Made by a program: the position numbers and the translations under genes | Notes under the pieces: generated by a model | What the model was told of the DNA's origin: nothing | Database searches by the model: none | The model's input: the letters and a program-made list of their open reading frames with translations, nothing else | In this document: piece by piece, positions 1 to 7,416 of the stretch | Layout of the letters: every line of letters starts with the position of its first letter | How positions within the stretch are numbered: the stretch's first letter is position 1 | Assembly (NCBI RefSeq): GCF_023093595.1 | Contig: NZ_JALLIK010000109.1 | Coordinates: forward strand, 62,001-126,000 | From: Thauera aromatica_A | GTDB taxonomy: Bacteria; Pseudomonadota; Gammaproteobacteria; Burkholderiales; Rhodocyclaceae | Direction: 5' to 3' | Length of the DNA stretch: 64,000 nucleotides

Positions 1-537
1 CAATATTACACCGATGACGGCCGCAGCCTGCGCCAAGGGTTCCTGCGCTCTCCGCTGGAGTTTTCCCGGGTCAGCTCGAGCTTCGGGCGACGCCTGCACC
101 CCATCCACCGGAGCTGGCGCAAGCACAACGGCACCGATTTTGCCGCACCGCGCGGAACACCCGTAAAAGCCACTTCCGACGGCACAGTGGACTTTGTCGG
201 AACGCAGAACGGCTACGGCAAGATCGTCATCCTCAAGCACCGCAACAACACCGCCACCGCTTACGCTCACCTCAACGGATTCGTCGGCGGCCTGCGCAAA
301 GGACAGGCCGTCAGCCAGGGAGAACTCATCGGTTACGTGGGTTCGACCGGCTGGGCCACGGGCCCGCATCTCCACTACGAGGTCCGCATCAACAACGTAC
401 CCAAGGACCCGATGACCGTCGCCCTGCCCATGGCCGACGCGCTGAGCCCTCGGGAGCTCATCGCATTCCGCCAGGAGACCGCTCCGCTGCGCGAACGCTT
501 CGCGTTGCTCAATTACGAGCTCGCCAGCGCGGACTGA
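1..537 (+). CDS. M23 family metallopeptidase, C-terminal part (5' end outside window)
   Basis: This is the C-terminal end of a LytM/M23 peptidoglycan endopeptidase, which cuts peptide cross-links of murein in the periplasm. Reading frame 1 is open from the first base to the TGA at 535-537. The catalytic zinc motifs are present: HNGTD (H..xD type, bases about 124-138) and GPHLHYEV (the HxH motif, about 361-384), with the typical ITSxFG-like segment VSSSFGRRLHP before them. Both metal-binding motifs are intact, unlike the EnvC-like gene at 57917. The N-terminal part, probably with a membrane anchor or LysM domain, lies outside the window, so the subtype cannot be fixed. Confidence 0.9.
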   Translation, partial: QYYTDDGRSLRQGFLRSPLEFSRVSSSFGRRLHPIHRSWRKHNGTDFAAPRGTPVKATSDGTVDFVGTQNGYGKIVILKHRNNTATAYAHLNGFVGGLRKGQAVSQGELIGYVGSTGWATGPHLHYEVRINNVPKDPMTVALPMADALSPRELIAFRQETAPLRERFALLNYELASAD

Positions 538-575
538 TCCCGGGCAACGCCCGCGTGCAGAGCCACGCGGATGCA

Positions 576-613
576 GTCAAGACAACGAGCGCCGCGGCGC
601 CCGTTGTCTTGAC
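576..613. terminator. Long inverted repeat between convergent genes, probable bidirectional terminator
   Basis: GTCAAGACAACG (576-587) pairs perfectly with CGTTGTCTTGAC (602-613). The 14 bases between contain the palindrome GCGCCGCGGCGC (589-600), so the hairpin could extend with a single A/C mismatch. It sits between the ends of the convergent M23 gene and erpA. There is no T-tract on either side, so termination would depend on the stem itself or on Rho. Confidence 0.5.
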
Positions 614-661
614 TACTGCTGAAGCTCCGATTCCGGACGAGCCGGCGCCGACGGCAAGGAT

Positions 662-1012
662 TCAGACCGAAAAGGACGAGCCGCAGCCGCAGGTGCTGGT
701 CGCATTCGGGTTGCGGATCACGAACTGAGAACCTTCCAGGCCTTCCGTATAGTCGATTTCGGCACCGAGAAGATACTGGTAACTCATCGAGTCGATCAGC
801 AGCATCACGCCGTTCTTCTCGTAAGTCGTGTCGTCCTCGTTGACCTCCTCGTCGAAGGTGAAGCCGTACTGGAAGCCCGAGCACCCGCCCCCCGAGACGA
901 AGACACGTAGCTTGAGATCGGGATTGCCTTCCTCCTCGATCAGCTCGCGAACCTTGTTCGCCGCACTGTCGGTGAAGACCAGGATGTCGGGGGTTTCAAC
1001 TTCTGCGCTCAT
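662..1012 (-). CDS. erpA: Iron-sulfur cluster insertion protein ErpA
   Basis: ErpA is an A-type carrier that passes Fe-S clusters to apoproteins, for example enzymes of isoprenoid synthesis and respiration. The protein has 116 aa. The three conserved cluster-ligand cysteines are visible: Cys44 in GGGCSGFQ, and Cys108 and Cys110 in TCGCGSSF at the C-terminus. The start at 1012 was chosen over an upstream in-frame ATG at 1072 because AGAGGAG lies 5-6 bases before it and because homologues begin here with a short acidic N-terminus. It is a single gene with its own leader, convergent with the M23 gene and followed upstream by argC on the same strand. Confidence 0.95.
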   Translation of the reverse strand: MSAEVETPDILVFTDSAANKVRELIEEEGNPDLKLRVFVSGGGCSGFQYGFTFDEEVNEDDTTYEKNGVMLLIDSMSYQYLLGAEIDYTEGLEGSQFVIRNPNATSTCGCGSSFSV

Positions 1013-1104
1013 GTTTTCTCCTCTGTTGGGGCAGCGGTGCGAATGATGCGCCCTTTGCCGCCCCGCCGTCAAAATCAGATCGACGCCGATCGCCCGAGTT
1101 CCCC

Positions 1105-2142
1105 TCAGGGACTGACCGGAACGATATCCAGTCCGGCCTCTTCATCGAACCCGAACATGATATTGAGGTTCTGCACTGCCTGGCCCGCCGCCCCCTTGAC
1201 CAGATTGTCGATCACCGACAACACGACCACGGTATCCCCTCCCTGGGGACGGTGAACGGCGATACGGCATACGTTCGATGCGCGCACCGAGCGGGTTTCG
1301 GGATGGCTGCCGGCCGGCATCACGTCGACGAAAGGCTCACCCGCATAGCGCTCCTCATACAACGCCTGCAGGTCGAGTTCGCCTGCACCGGGCTGCAGAC
1401 GGCCATACAGGGTGGCATGAATGCCGCGGATCAGCGGCGTGAGATGCGGCACGAAAGTGAGCCCGACCGGCTCGCCCGCAACCCGTGACAGCCCCTGCCG
1501 GATCTCGGGTAGATGGCGGTGCCCCGCTACGCCGTAAGCTTTGAAGCTGTCGGCCGCCTCGGGCAGCAGAGTATGGATCTCGGCCTTCCGGCCGGCGCCG
1601 GAAACGCCCGACTTGGCATCCGCGATCAGATGCCCACGATCGATCAGGCCTGCCTCGATCAAGGGCAGGAAACCGAGTTGGACGGCAGTCGGATAGCAGC
1701 CCGGGTTGGCCAGCACGCGCGCGGAGCGAATCTGCTCGCGATTGAGCTCGGGCAGACCATACACCGCCTCGGCGACCAGCGCCGGAGCCGCATGCTCCAT
1801 TCCGTACCACTTTTCCCATTCGGCGATGTCGCGAATGCGAAAATCCGCTGCCAGATCGATCACACGAACGCCGGCCGCGACCAGTTCCGCCGCCTGCTTC
1901 ATCGCAATCCCGTTCGGGGTCGCAAAGAACACGGCATCACATTTTTCCAGTTCGGCATCCTGAGGGGCGACGAACTTCAGATTCACCCGGTGGCGCAGGC
2001 TGGGGAAGATGTCGGAAACCGCCATACCTGCTTCGCCGCGAGAGGTGATCGCAACCAGATCGACATCCGGGTGACGGCACAGCAGACGCAACAACTCGAC
2101 GCCGGTATATCCGGTCCCGCCGACCACTCCAACCTTGATCAT
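1105..2142 (-). CDS. argC: N-acetyl-gamma-glutamyl-phosphate reductase
   Basis: ArgC reduces N-acetyl-glutamyl-phosphate to the semialdehyde with NADPH, the third step of arginine synthesis in the cytoplasm. The 345-aa protein starts with the dinucleotide-binding motif GVVGGTGYTG and contains the active-site cysteine in NPGCYPTAV. The length is typical of the long (type 1) ArgC family. The ATG at 2142 has GAGGAAAG upstream; the longer frame to 2265 reads through the rpsI terminator region and is not credible. The gene lies downstream of rplM-rpsI, separated from it by a strong terminator, so it is probably transcribed on its own. Confidence 0.96.
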   Translation of the reverse strand: MIKVGVVGGTGYTGVELLRLLCRHPDVDLVAITSRGEAGMAVSDIFPSLRHRVNLKFVAPQDAELEKCDAVFFATPNGIAMKQAAELVAAGVRVIDLAADFRIRDIAEWEKWYGMEHAAPALVAEAVYGLPELNREQIRSARVLANPGCYPTAVQLGFLPLIEAGLIDRGHLIADAKSGVSGAGRKAEIHTLLPEAADSFKAYGVAGHRHLPEIRQGLSRVAGEPVGLTFVPHLTPLIRGIHATLYGRLQPGAGELDLQALYEERYAGEPFVDVMPAGSHPETRSVRASNVCRIAVHRPQGGDTVVVLSVIDNLVKGAAGQAVQNLNIMFGFDEEAGLDIVPVSP

Positions 2143-2282
2143 GCTCTTTCCTCGCAGCAAAAGTCCCGGACCGGGATTATCGCACTCCCGCAGCGAAATG
2201 CGGCACGGAGAAAAGCGCCCGCACACCGGCAAGAGCTGAAAACCCAACACTCCAGATTGCCCCACCCGGCCGTATCCAAAAG

Positions 2283-2314
2283 CGCAAAAGCCGCCAGAAA
2301 AGGCGGCTTTTGCG
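2283..2314 (-). terminator. Intrinsic terminator of rplM-rpsI
   Basis: CGCAAAAGCCGCC (2283-2295) and GGCGGCTTTTGCG (2302-2314) form a perfect 13-bp stem around a 6-base loop. Read on the minus strand the GC-rich core is followed by TTTT. It lies 20 bases after the rpsI stop codon and separates the ribosomal operon from argC. Confidence 0.88.
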
Positions 2315-2333
2315 AGTTCCTTCCCTGCGCCGA

Positions 2334-2726
2334 TTAGCGCTTGGAGAACTGCTTGCGACGGCGCGCCTTGCGCAGGCCGACTTTTTTCCGTTCGACTTCG
2401 CGGGCATCGCGGGTCACGAAACCCGCTGTGCGCAGCTCGGATTTCAGCTCGGCGCTAAAGTCGATCAGGGCACGCGTGATGCCATGGCGGACCGCGCCGG
2501 CCTGACCGGATTCGCCGCCACCGGTAACGTTCACCATGATGTCGAACTTGTCCTGATTGCCGGTGAGCACCAGCGGCTGACGTACGATCATGCGGCCGGT
2601 TTCACGCGAGAAGAACTCGTCCACCGGCTTGCCGTTGACGACGATGTTGCCGGAGCCCGGCTTGATGAACACACGGGCGACCGCGGTCTTGCGGCGACCG
2701 GTACCGTAGTTGTAAGTCACAGCCAT
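2334..2726 (-). CDS. rpsI: 30S ribosomal protein S9
   Basis: S9 is a small-subunit ribosomal protein whose C-terminal tail reaches the P-site tRNA. The 130-aa protein has the family start YNYGTGRRKTAVARVF and the conserved basic C-terminal tail ending in KARRRKQFSKR, which is complete. It is encoded directly after rplM with 12 bases between them and AAGGAG before the ATG, the usual rplM-rpsI operon of bacteria. A terminator follows at 2283-2314. Confidence 0.98.
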   Translation of the reverse strand: MAVTYNYGTGRRKTAVARVFIKPGSGNIVVNGKPVDEFFSRETGRMIVRQPLVLTGNQDKFDIMVNVTGGGESGQAGAVRHGITRALIDFSAELKSELRTAGFVTRDAREVERKKVGLRKARRRKQFSKR

Positions 2727-2738
2727 TTATCGGCTCCT

Positions 2739-3167
2739 TCAGATCTCGAGAACTTGCGGCTGCTGGGCGCTGTGCGGATGGGACGGCCCCGCATAGCACT
2801 TCAGCTTCTTCAGCATGGCGTAGCCCAGCGGGCCCTTCGGCAGCATGCCCTTCACCGCCTTCTCGAGCACGCGCTCGGGGAAGCGCTGCTGGAGCTTGGT
2901 GAAGTTGGTTTCGTAAATGCCGCCCGGGTAGCCGGAGTGGCGGTAGTACTTCTTGTCCTGGGCCTTGTTGCCGGTCACGCGCAGCTTATCGACATTGACC
3001 ACGACGATGAAATCGCCGGTATCGACGTGAGGGGTGTAAATGGCCTTGTGCTTGCCGCGCAGACGGCGAGCCACTTCGGCGGCAAGACGGCCAAGCACCT
3101 TGTCCGTGCCGTCGACAACGAACCAGTCGCGCTTGACCTCGTGCGGCTTGGCAGAAAACGTCTTCAT
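2739..3167 (-). CDS. rplM: 50S ribosomal protein L13
   Basis: L13 is an early-assembly protein of the large ribosomal subunit. The 142-aa protein has the expected length and family motifs, including DWFVVDGTDKVLGRLA near the N-terminus, GDFIVVVN, and the HSGYPGG segment. The ATG at 3167 is preceded by GAGGA. It is the first gene of the rplM-rpsI operon; a sigma-70 type promoter is visible at 3223-3252. In some bacteria this operon is autoregulated by L13 binding to its own leader, but I see no specific leader structure here. Confidence 0.98.
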   Translation of the reverse strand: MKTFSAKPHEVKRDWFVVDGTDKVLGRLAAEVARRLRGKHKAIYTPHVDTGDFIVVVNVDKLRVTGNKAQDKKYYRHSGYPGGIYETNFTKLQQRFPERVLEKAVKGMLPKGPLGYAMLKKLKCYAGPSHPHSAQQPQVLEI

Positions 3168-3222
3168 GTGGATCCTCGATCTTGTCAGGCCTGCGAACCG
3201 GCCGTCAAACGGAAAGCTCGCA

Positions 3223-3252
3223 ATGCTAATGCGAGCGCCGGCCCGATGTCAA
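3223..3252 (-). promoter_or_regulatory. Predicted sigma-70 promoter of rplM-rpsI
   Basis: On the minus strand a perfect -35 TTGACA (3252-3247) is followed after 18 bases by TAGCAT (3228-3223), a 4/6 match to the -10 consensus. Transcription would start around 3216, giving an rplM leader of roughly 50 bases. It is the best promoter match between rplM and the upstream sRNA terminator. Confidence 0.6.
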
Positions 3253-3282
3253 TTATTCCGTGTATCGGCGCCATGTCAGGCG

Positions 3283-3312
3283 AAAAAAAACGCAGTCCGC
3301 GAGGACTGCGTT
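3283..3312 (-). terminator. Intrinsic terminator of the candidate sRNA
   Basis: AACGCAGTCC (3289-3298) pairs with GGACTGCGTT (3303-3312) around a GCGA loop. On the minus strand the stem ends directly in eight Ts (3290-3283). No minus-strand protein gene lies upstream within 400 bases, so the terminator has no other evident purpose than ending a short RNA. Confidence 0.85.
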
Positions 3313-3391
3313 AAATCCACACCAAAGGAGGAGGGTGGAGGAGACACCGCTTGGATCGGCGCGTCTTTGTTCCCGCGTCAGCGATCCGACT
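3283..3391 (-). ncRNA. Candidate small regulatory RNA with two anti-Shine-Dalgarno motifs
   Basis: This roughly 109-nt transcript is inferred from three elements seen in the sequence. A sigma-70 promoter lies at 3399-3427, an intrinsic terminator with eight Ts lies at 3283-3312, and no plausible reading frame lies between them. The RNA contains TCTCCTCC in the loop of a short GGTG/CACC hairpin, then CTCCTCCTTT, which resembles the anti-Shine-Dalgarno end of 16S rRNA. A 5' hairpin (GGATCG pairing with CGATCC) precedes them. Loops of this kind are known in several families of trans-acting sRNAs that block ribosome binding sites. I do not recognise a named family. The target set and Hfq dependence are unknown. 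Confidence 0.6.
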
Positions 3392-3398
3392 AAGATGA

Positions 3399-3427
3399 AT
3401 TATGCGGAAGCTGCAAAACATTGGCAA
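3399..3427 (-). promoter_or_regulatory. Predicted sigma-70 promoter of the candidate sRNA
   Basis: On the minus strand TTGCCA (3427-3422) and CATAAT (3404-3399) are separated by exactly 17 bases, with matches of 5/6 at both -35 and -10. The surrounding 80 bases are AT-rich, in contrast to the rest of the window. The predicted start is near 3391. Confidence 0.65.
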
Positions 3428-3777
3428 GATTTTTTTGTGCGATGCACGATAAATGTTTTGATTTTTTCATAAGCAGGACTTATTTAATCACAACCATTTG
3501 TTTTTACTTGATTTGCGCTCTTCTCCAGACCCCATCCACCTCCCCCGGCCCCGCTGCCGGAAACCGATTTAACGCTGGTTTTGTGCGCTGCATGAATACG
3601 CCCCCGTATTGTATCTGCAGCCCTCCTCCGAAACCTGCTCTCTCCCCGTTCACGATGGGGCTTGCGGCCCACCCGGCAGGCGCGAGCGCAAGCTTGCGGC
3701 ACTGCGGTAATATTCGGCCCGGCACCCCGCCGGCAACCGCAGACAAGGGTCATTTCACCCTGCAGGAGTTCACGACA
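3428..3777. other. Gene-free intergenic stretch
   Basis: This region between the sRNA promoter and the OsmC gene holds no reading frame I can support. The part from 3428 to about 3510 is AT-rich. A TAATAT sequence at 3708-3713 could be a -10 element for the downstream gene, but no good -35 goes with it. The plus-strand frame running into the OsmC gene from 3421 lacks a ribosome site and is not conserved-looking. Confidence 0.5.
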
Positions 3778-4197
3778 ATGGAATGCACCATCAAATGGCT
3801 CGACGGCATGAGCTTCATCGCCGAAACCGGGACCGGTCACCTCGTTGCCATGGATGGCGCGCCCGAAGCAGGAGGGCGCAACCTGGCGCCGCGCCCGATG
3901 GAATTGATGCTTGCCGGAGCGGGCGGTTGCACTGCCTTCGACGTCGTTCTGATCCTCAAGCGCGGGCGCCACGACGTGCGCGGCTGCAGCGTACGCCTGG
4001 AGGCCGAGCGCGCGGAAAGCGACCCCAAAGTGTTCACCCGGATCCGCTTCATCTACACGATCACCGGCTGCAAGCTCAAACCCGAAGCGGTCGAGCGCGC
4101 CATCCATCTCTCAGCCGAAAAATACTGCTCGGCCTCGATCATGCTGGCCAAAACTGCAGAAATCACGCACGACTTCGAGATCGTCGAGGCCGGTTGA
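3778..4197 (+). CDS. OsmC family protein
   Basis: OsmC/Ohr-fold proteins are small dimeric thiol proteins that reduce organic peroxides. This 139-aa protein resembles the YhfA branch, whose precise substrate is not established. The two cysteines expected of the fold are visible, in GAGGCTAFDV (about residue 49) and in EKYCSASIML (about residue 117). The ATG at 3778 has AGGAG about ten bases upstream. It is a single gene, convergent with the coq7 operon. Confidence 0.85.
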   Translation: MECTIKWLDGMSFIAETGTGHLVAMDGAPEAGGRNLAPRPMELMLAGAGGCTAFDVVLILKRGRHDVRGCSVRLEAERAESDPKVFTRIRFIYTITGCKLKPEAVERAIHLSAEKYCSASIMLAKTAEITHDFEIVEAG

Positions 4198-4252
4198 AGG
4201 GTTGCCGGCACCGCCCGCCTCGATCGCCGACGGCGGAGGAGGCGGGACGGGA

Positions 4253-4873
4253 TCAGATGCGGTAGGCCAGCGTTGTCATCAGCTTCGCTCCCAGCTTCAT
4301 CGCAGCCTTCACAGGGGCAGGAAGCTCGTGCGCCCCAAGCCTGACTGCCGTATCGGCATGCCCGGTCTCGTCCTCCTTCATCTGCTCGACGATCGCGCGC
4401 GAGCGCAGATCGCCGGCAGGCAAGGCATCCAGGTGACCCTTCAGGTGCTGCTCGACCTGGCGTTCGGTTTCGGCCAGAAAACCCAGATTCAGGCGTTCGC
4501 CGAAGCGCCCGGCCAGCATTCCCAGGCACAGCGCACCGCCGTACCAGAAGGGATTGAGCAGGCTCTTGCGCCCCCCCAGGTCCGCAATCCGACGCTCGGT
4601 CCACGCCAAGTGCTCGGTTTCTTCCTGCGAAGCCTGGCGCAACGCACCGCGGATGGTGGGGTCGCGCGACATCATCGCCTGCCCTTGGTAGAGGGCCTGG
4701 GCACAGATCTCGCCGGCATGATCGACCCGCATCAGGGCTGCGGCATGGCGACGCTCGGCATCGTTGAGTGCGGCCTCGTCGACCTCCTCGCCCGGTACTG
4801 GGCGCACGCTGGAGGCCGACGCGAAGACGGTACGCAGCGCCCGGTCGAATTCGATGATGGCACGATCGATCAT
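4253..4873 (-). CDS. coq7: 2-polyprenyl-3-methyl-6-methoxy-1,4-benzoquinone monooxygenase
   Basis: Coq7 is a membrane-associated di-iron enzyme that adds the last hydroxyl group of ubiquinone, using molecular oxygen. The 206-aa protein shows the carboxylate-bridged di-iron ligands: DHAGE (Glu54), EETEH (Glu85, His88), AETERQVEQH (Glu136 region) and EDETGH (Glu167, His172). It is the last gene of a minus-strand operon and its ATG overlaps the stop codon of the CNP1-like gene (TGATG), so the two are probably translationally coupled. Finding an oxygen-dependent ubiquinone gene at the end of a rubrerythrin operon is unusual. Confidence 0.93.
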   Translation of the reverse strand: MIDRAIIEFDRALRTVFASASSVRPVPGEEVDEAALNDAERRHAAALMRVDHAGEICAQALYQGQAMMSRDPTIRGALRQASQEETEHLAWTERRIADLGGRKSLLNPFWYGGALCLGMLAGRFGERLNLGFLAETERQVEQHLKGHLDALPAGDLRSRAIVEQMKEDETGHADTAVRLGAHELPAPVKAAMKLGAKLMTTLAYRI

Positions 4874-5400
4874 CAGCGCACCTCGGACGGATAATGGCTA
4901 CGGCGCTGCTTGAGCAGTTGCAGTGCATGATCGCGGCTGCGTGGCGCGGCAAGGCCGTCACACAGATAATCCCAGGCGAGCGCCGCTCGTGGCCGGTTGT
5001 AGGCATTGCCCCCGATGGCTTGCCATTCGCTCTTTTTCATCGCCACCCAGTTGCCGTCAGGACGCCCGCTGGCATAGATGCGCCGCTCGCCGGTCGCGCA
5101 GCGAATCCCTTCGAAGGTAACGTTTTCAGCACCGCCCGCCGCACGCGCGACCAAGGTGTAGCGCACCACGCCATCTTCGCCGACGCTGACGCTGCCTTCG
5201 TCGACGAAAAACCGGTTGGGCGAAGGCGTGCCGGTATCGAAGGGGCGCAACCGCGTTTCCTCGACCGCTGGCGGCAGCGTCACTTCGCCTTCCTTCCAGT
5301 CGGAATCGGCATCCACCAGCAGGCCTGCCAGCGCCGGCCCGCAAACCAGGGCCAGGGCCAGCAGCCCCCCGCGAGTCATACGGGATTCGATCGATTTCAA
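4873..5400 (-). CDS. CNP1-like family secreted protein
   Basis: The protein belongs by appearance to the CNP1-like family (named for cryptic neisserial protein 1), whose function is not known. It has 175 aa, with a signal peptide around MTRGGLLALALVCGPALAG and a conserved core from about residue 35. I place the start at a TTG at 5400: it forms a TTGA overlap with the stop of the DUF3501 gene and has GGAG about ten bases before it. An ATG at 5379 is the alternative. It is probably exported to the periplasm or envelope. Confidence 0.75.
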   Translation of the reverse strand: MKSIESRMTRGGLLALALVCGPALAGLLVDADSDWKEGEVTLPPAVEETRLRPFDTGTPSPNRFFVDEGSVSVGEDGVVRYTLVARAAGGAENVTFEGIRCATGERRIYASGRPDGNWVAMKKSEWQAIGGNAYNRPRAALAWDYLCDGLAAPRSRDHALQLLKQRRSHYPSEVR

Positions 5401-5981
5401 ACGTGCAATTCTCCACAAAGCGAAAGCCGAATCGCCTCCGGCACCGGATCGACCTGCGCTGCATAGGAGGGATGGTCGATGCCGACAGCCAGCGCCGCAC
5501 CGCTCTTCAGCGCCCGGACCCGGTGCGGGCCGAGTTCGAAGCGCAGGAAATGCACCGAAGACGTCTTCTCGTCATTTTCGCGCCCGGGATCCTCGTCGGC
5601 AATGGAAAATACCGGATCGAACCCTGCCACCCGCACCCAGACGCGATCCTCGATACCGATCAAACGCCCCAGCCACCGCCTACGATCGGTTTCTTCGGAA
5701 AACTCGATCAGCATGGTCGCCTTCCAGTTCCGGCCATCGGGTACGAGCGGGTTGTAGGCCGCGAGTTCATCGGCAATGCCGGCTTCCTCGAAAATACGCT
5801 CGATGCGCAGCATTTCCTGGATCTGGTAACGGATCGTCAGTTCGTCCTCGAACAGCAAGGTGACATGCGAACCGACCGCGAGCGCACGATTTTTCTTGTG
5901 CGCCATCACTTTCGCGCGAAACTCGGCACGCTGGCGAGCGTACTCCTCCAGGCTCAGCAGACTGTCGCGCTCGATCGTCAT
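5397..5981 (-). CDS. DUF3501 family protein
   Basis: The 194-aa soluble protein matches in appearance the DUF3501 family, of unknown function, which often lies next to rubrerythrin and CCG-domain Fe-S protein genes. Recognisable stretches are RDSLLSLEEYARQR at the start and the central LLFEDELTIRYQIQEMLRIE. It has no transmembrane segment and no cysteine cluster (one Cys, near the C-terminus). It overlaps the upstream Fe-S gene by four bases (ATGA) and the downstream gene by TTGA, so it is tightly coupled to both. Confidence 0.8.
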   Translation of the reverse strand: MTIERDSLLSLEEYARQRAEFRAKVMAHKKNRALAVGSHVTLLFEDELTIRYQIQEMLRIERIFEEAGIADELAAYNPLVPDGRNWKATMLIEFSEETDRRRWLGRLIGIEDRVWVRVAGFDPVFSIADEDPGRENDEKTSSVHFLRFELGPHRVRALKSGAALAVGIDHPSYAAQVDPVPEAIRLSLCGELHV

Positions 5982-7333
5982 CGCAATTTCTCCTCCAGGC
6001 CGTACGCCATGCGCAACAGGGTCAGCGGGTGGGCTTTGGTCGCTTCGAGCTTCGTTCCGCTGTCGCGGATCCCCTGCTGGATGTGACGCCCGGCAATCGG
6101 GCAGTCAGAGCTGATGAAATCGGGGGCCGCCTGCGCCATCTGGCGAAAAACCGGCTTGCCGATTTTCATCGACTGCTCGAAATATTCCACCTTGACCCCC
6201 CAGGTGCCGTCATGGCCCGCACAGCGCTCGATCGTCACCACTTCGGTTCCCGGAATCAGTTGCAGGGTCTCACGTGTCTTCTGGCCCACGTTCTGCACCC
6301 GGCCATGACAGGGAATGTGATACGCGACCTTGCCCAGCCGCCGCGTGAAGTCGGTCTTCAGCAGCCCGTCGCGGTGGCGCAGGACGAAGTACTCGAAGGG
6401 ATCGAACATCGCTTCGGCGACTACCGTGACGTCCTCGTCCTCCGGGTAGAGCAAGGGCAGTTCCTGCTTGAACATCAGCGCGCACGAGGGCACCGGCGCA
6501 AGCACCGCGTACCCCTCGCGGGCGAGCTTGGCCAGCACTGGTATATTGCGCCGCTTCAGCCGATCAACGCCCTCGAGGTCGCCCAGCTCGAGCTTCGGCA
6601 TCCCGCAGCACGCCTCCTGCGGCACCAGCAGCGACGGGATCTCGTTGTGCGCCAGCACCGCGACCAGGTCGTGGCCGATGCCGGGTTCGTTGTAGTTGAC
6701 GTAGCAGGTCGAGAAGATCGCCACCTTGCCCGGAGTGCGCTCGCCATCGCGCACCGGCCAATCAGCGGCGACTTCGGCCCCGGCGCGGAATTTTGCCGCG
6801 GTGTAAGGAGGTAGCTCGCGCCGTTTGTCCACCCCCAGCACCGATTGCAGCACGCTGCGCGCCGCGCCGTTGCGGTTGGCCGCATTGACTACCTGCGCCA
6901 CCACAGGGATGGCTGCCAGCTTGCCGAGGGCGTCGGTGCTGGTGAGCAGCTTGTCACGGAACCTGACTTCGCCCTTACGGAACTTCACTGCCTTCGCGCG
7001 CAGCATCAGGTGGGGAAAGTCGATGTTCCACTCGTGCGGCGGCACGTAGGGGCATTTGGTCATGAAACAGATGTCGCACAGGTAGCACTGGTCAACGACT
7101 TTCCAGAAATCCTTCTTCTCGACCCCGTCGATTTCCATGCTGCGGCTCGCATCGACGAGATCGAACAGGGTCGGAAAGGCGTTGCACAGATTCACGCAGC
7201 GCCGGCATCCATGACAGATGCCGAACACCCGTTCCATTTCCGCGAGCACCTCGCCTTCGTCGTAGTAGCGATCTTCGCGCCAGGCGATCGGATGCCGCCT
7301 GGGCGCCTCGAGACTTCCCTCGCGCTTACTCAT
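5978..7333 (-). CDS. Heterodisulfide reductase-related Fe-S protein (GlpC-like, CCG domains)
   Basis: The 451-aa protein should carry two [4Fe-4S] clusters near the N-terminus: Cys40, 43, 46, 50 and Cys83, 86, 89, 94. It then has two CCG-type cysteine-rich domains, the first with STCYVN and EACCGMP, the second with HIPCHGR, ERCAGHDG and SDCPIAG. The CCG core of the second domain reads CAG, so it is partly degenerate. Such proteins pass electrons between a donor and a quinone or disulfide. The true partner here is unknown but rubrerythrin is encoded next to it. The start at 7333 has GGGAGGTG upstream; the longer frame to 7420 would overlap rubrerythrin. Confidence 0.85.
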   Translation of the reverse strand: MSKREGSLEAPRRHPIAWREDRYYDEGEVLAEMERVFGICHGCRRCVNLCNAFPTLFDLVDASRSMEIDGVEKKDFWKVVDQCYLCDICFMTKCPYVPPHEWNIDFPHLMLRAKAVKFRKGEVRFRDKLLTSTDALGKLAAIPVVAQVVNAANRNGAARSVLQSVLGVDKRRELPPYTAAKFRAGAEVAADWPVRDGERTPGKVAIFSTCYVNYNEPGIGHDLVAVLAHNEIPSLLVPQEACCGMPKLELGDLEGVDRLKRRNIPVLAKLAREGYAVLAPVPSCALMFKQELPLLYPEDEDVTVVAEAMFDPFEYFVLRHRDGLLKTDFTRRLGKVAYHIPCHGRVQNVGQKTRETLQLIPGTEVVTIERCAGHDGTWGVKVEYFEQSMKIGKPVFRQMAQAAPDFISSDCPIAGRHIQQGIRDSGTKLEATKAHPLTLLRMAYGLEEKLR

Positions 7334-7416
7334 GACAACACCTCCCTTTCCCCGATCCGGCGGCTGGCGGGCACACTGCAAGTCGGACGAAGATCTCCCT
7401 GTCGGGGACGGCAGAC

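Noticed and set aside
3421..3777. Upstream extension of the OsmC gene by about 119 codons.
   Set aside because: The extension has no ribosome site, is rich in Cys and Pro without family similarity, and runs from the sRNA promoter region. The conserved protein begins at 3778.
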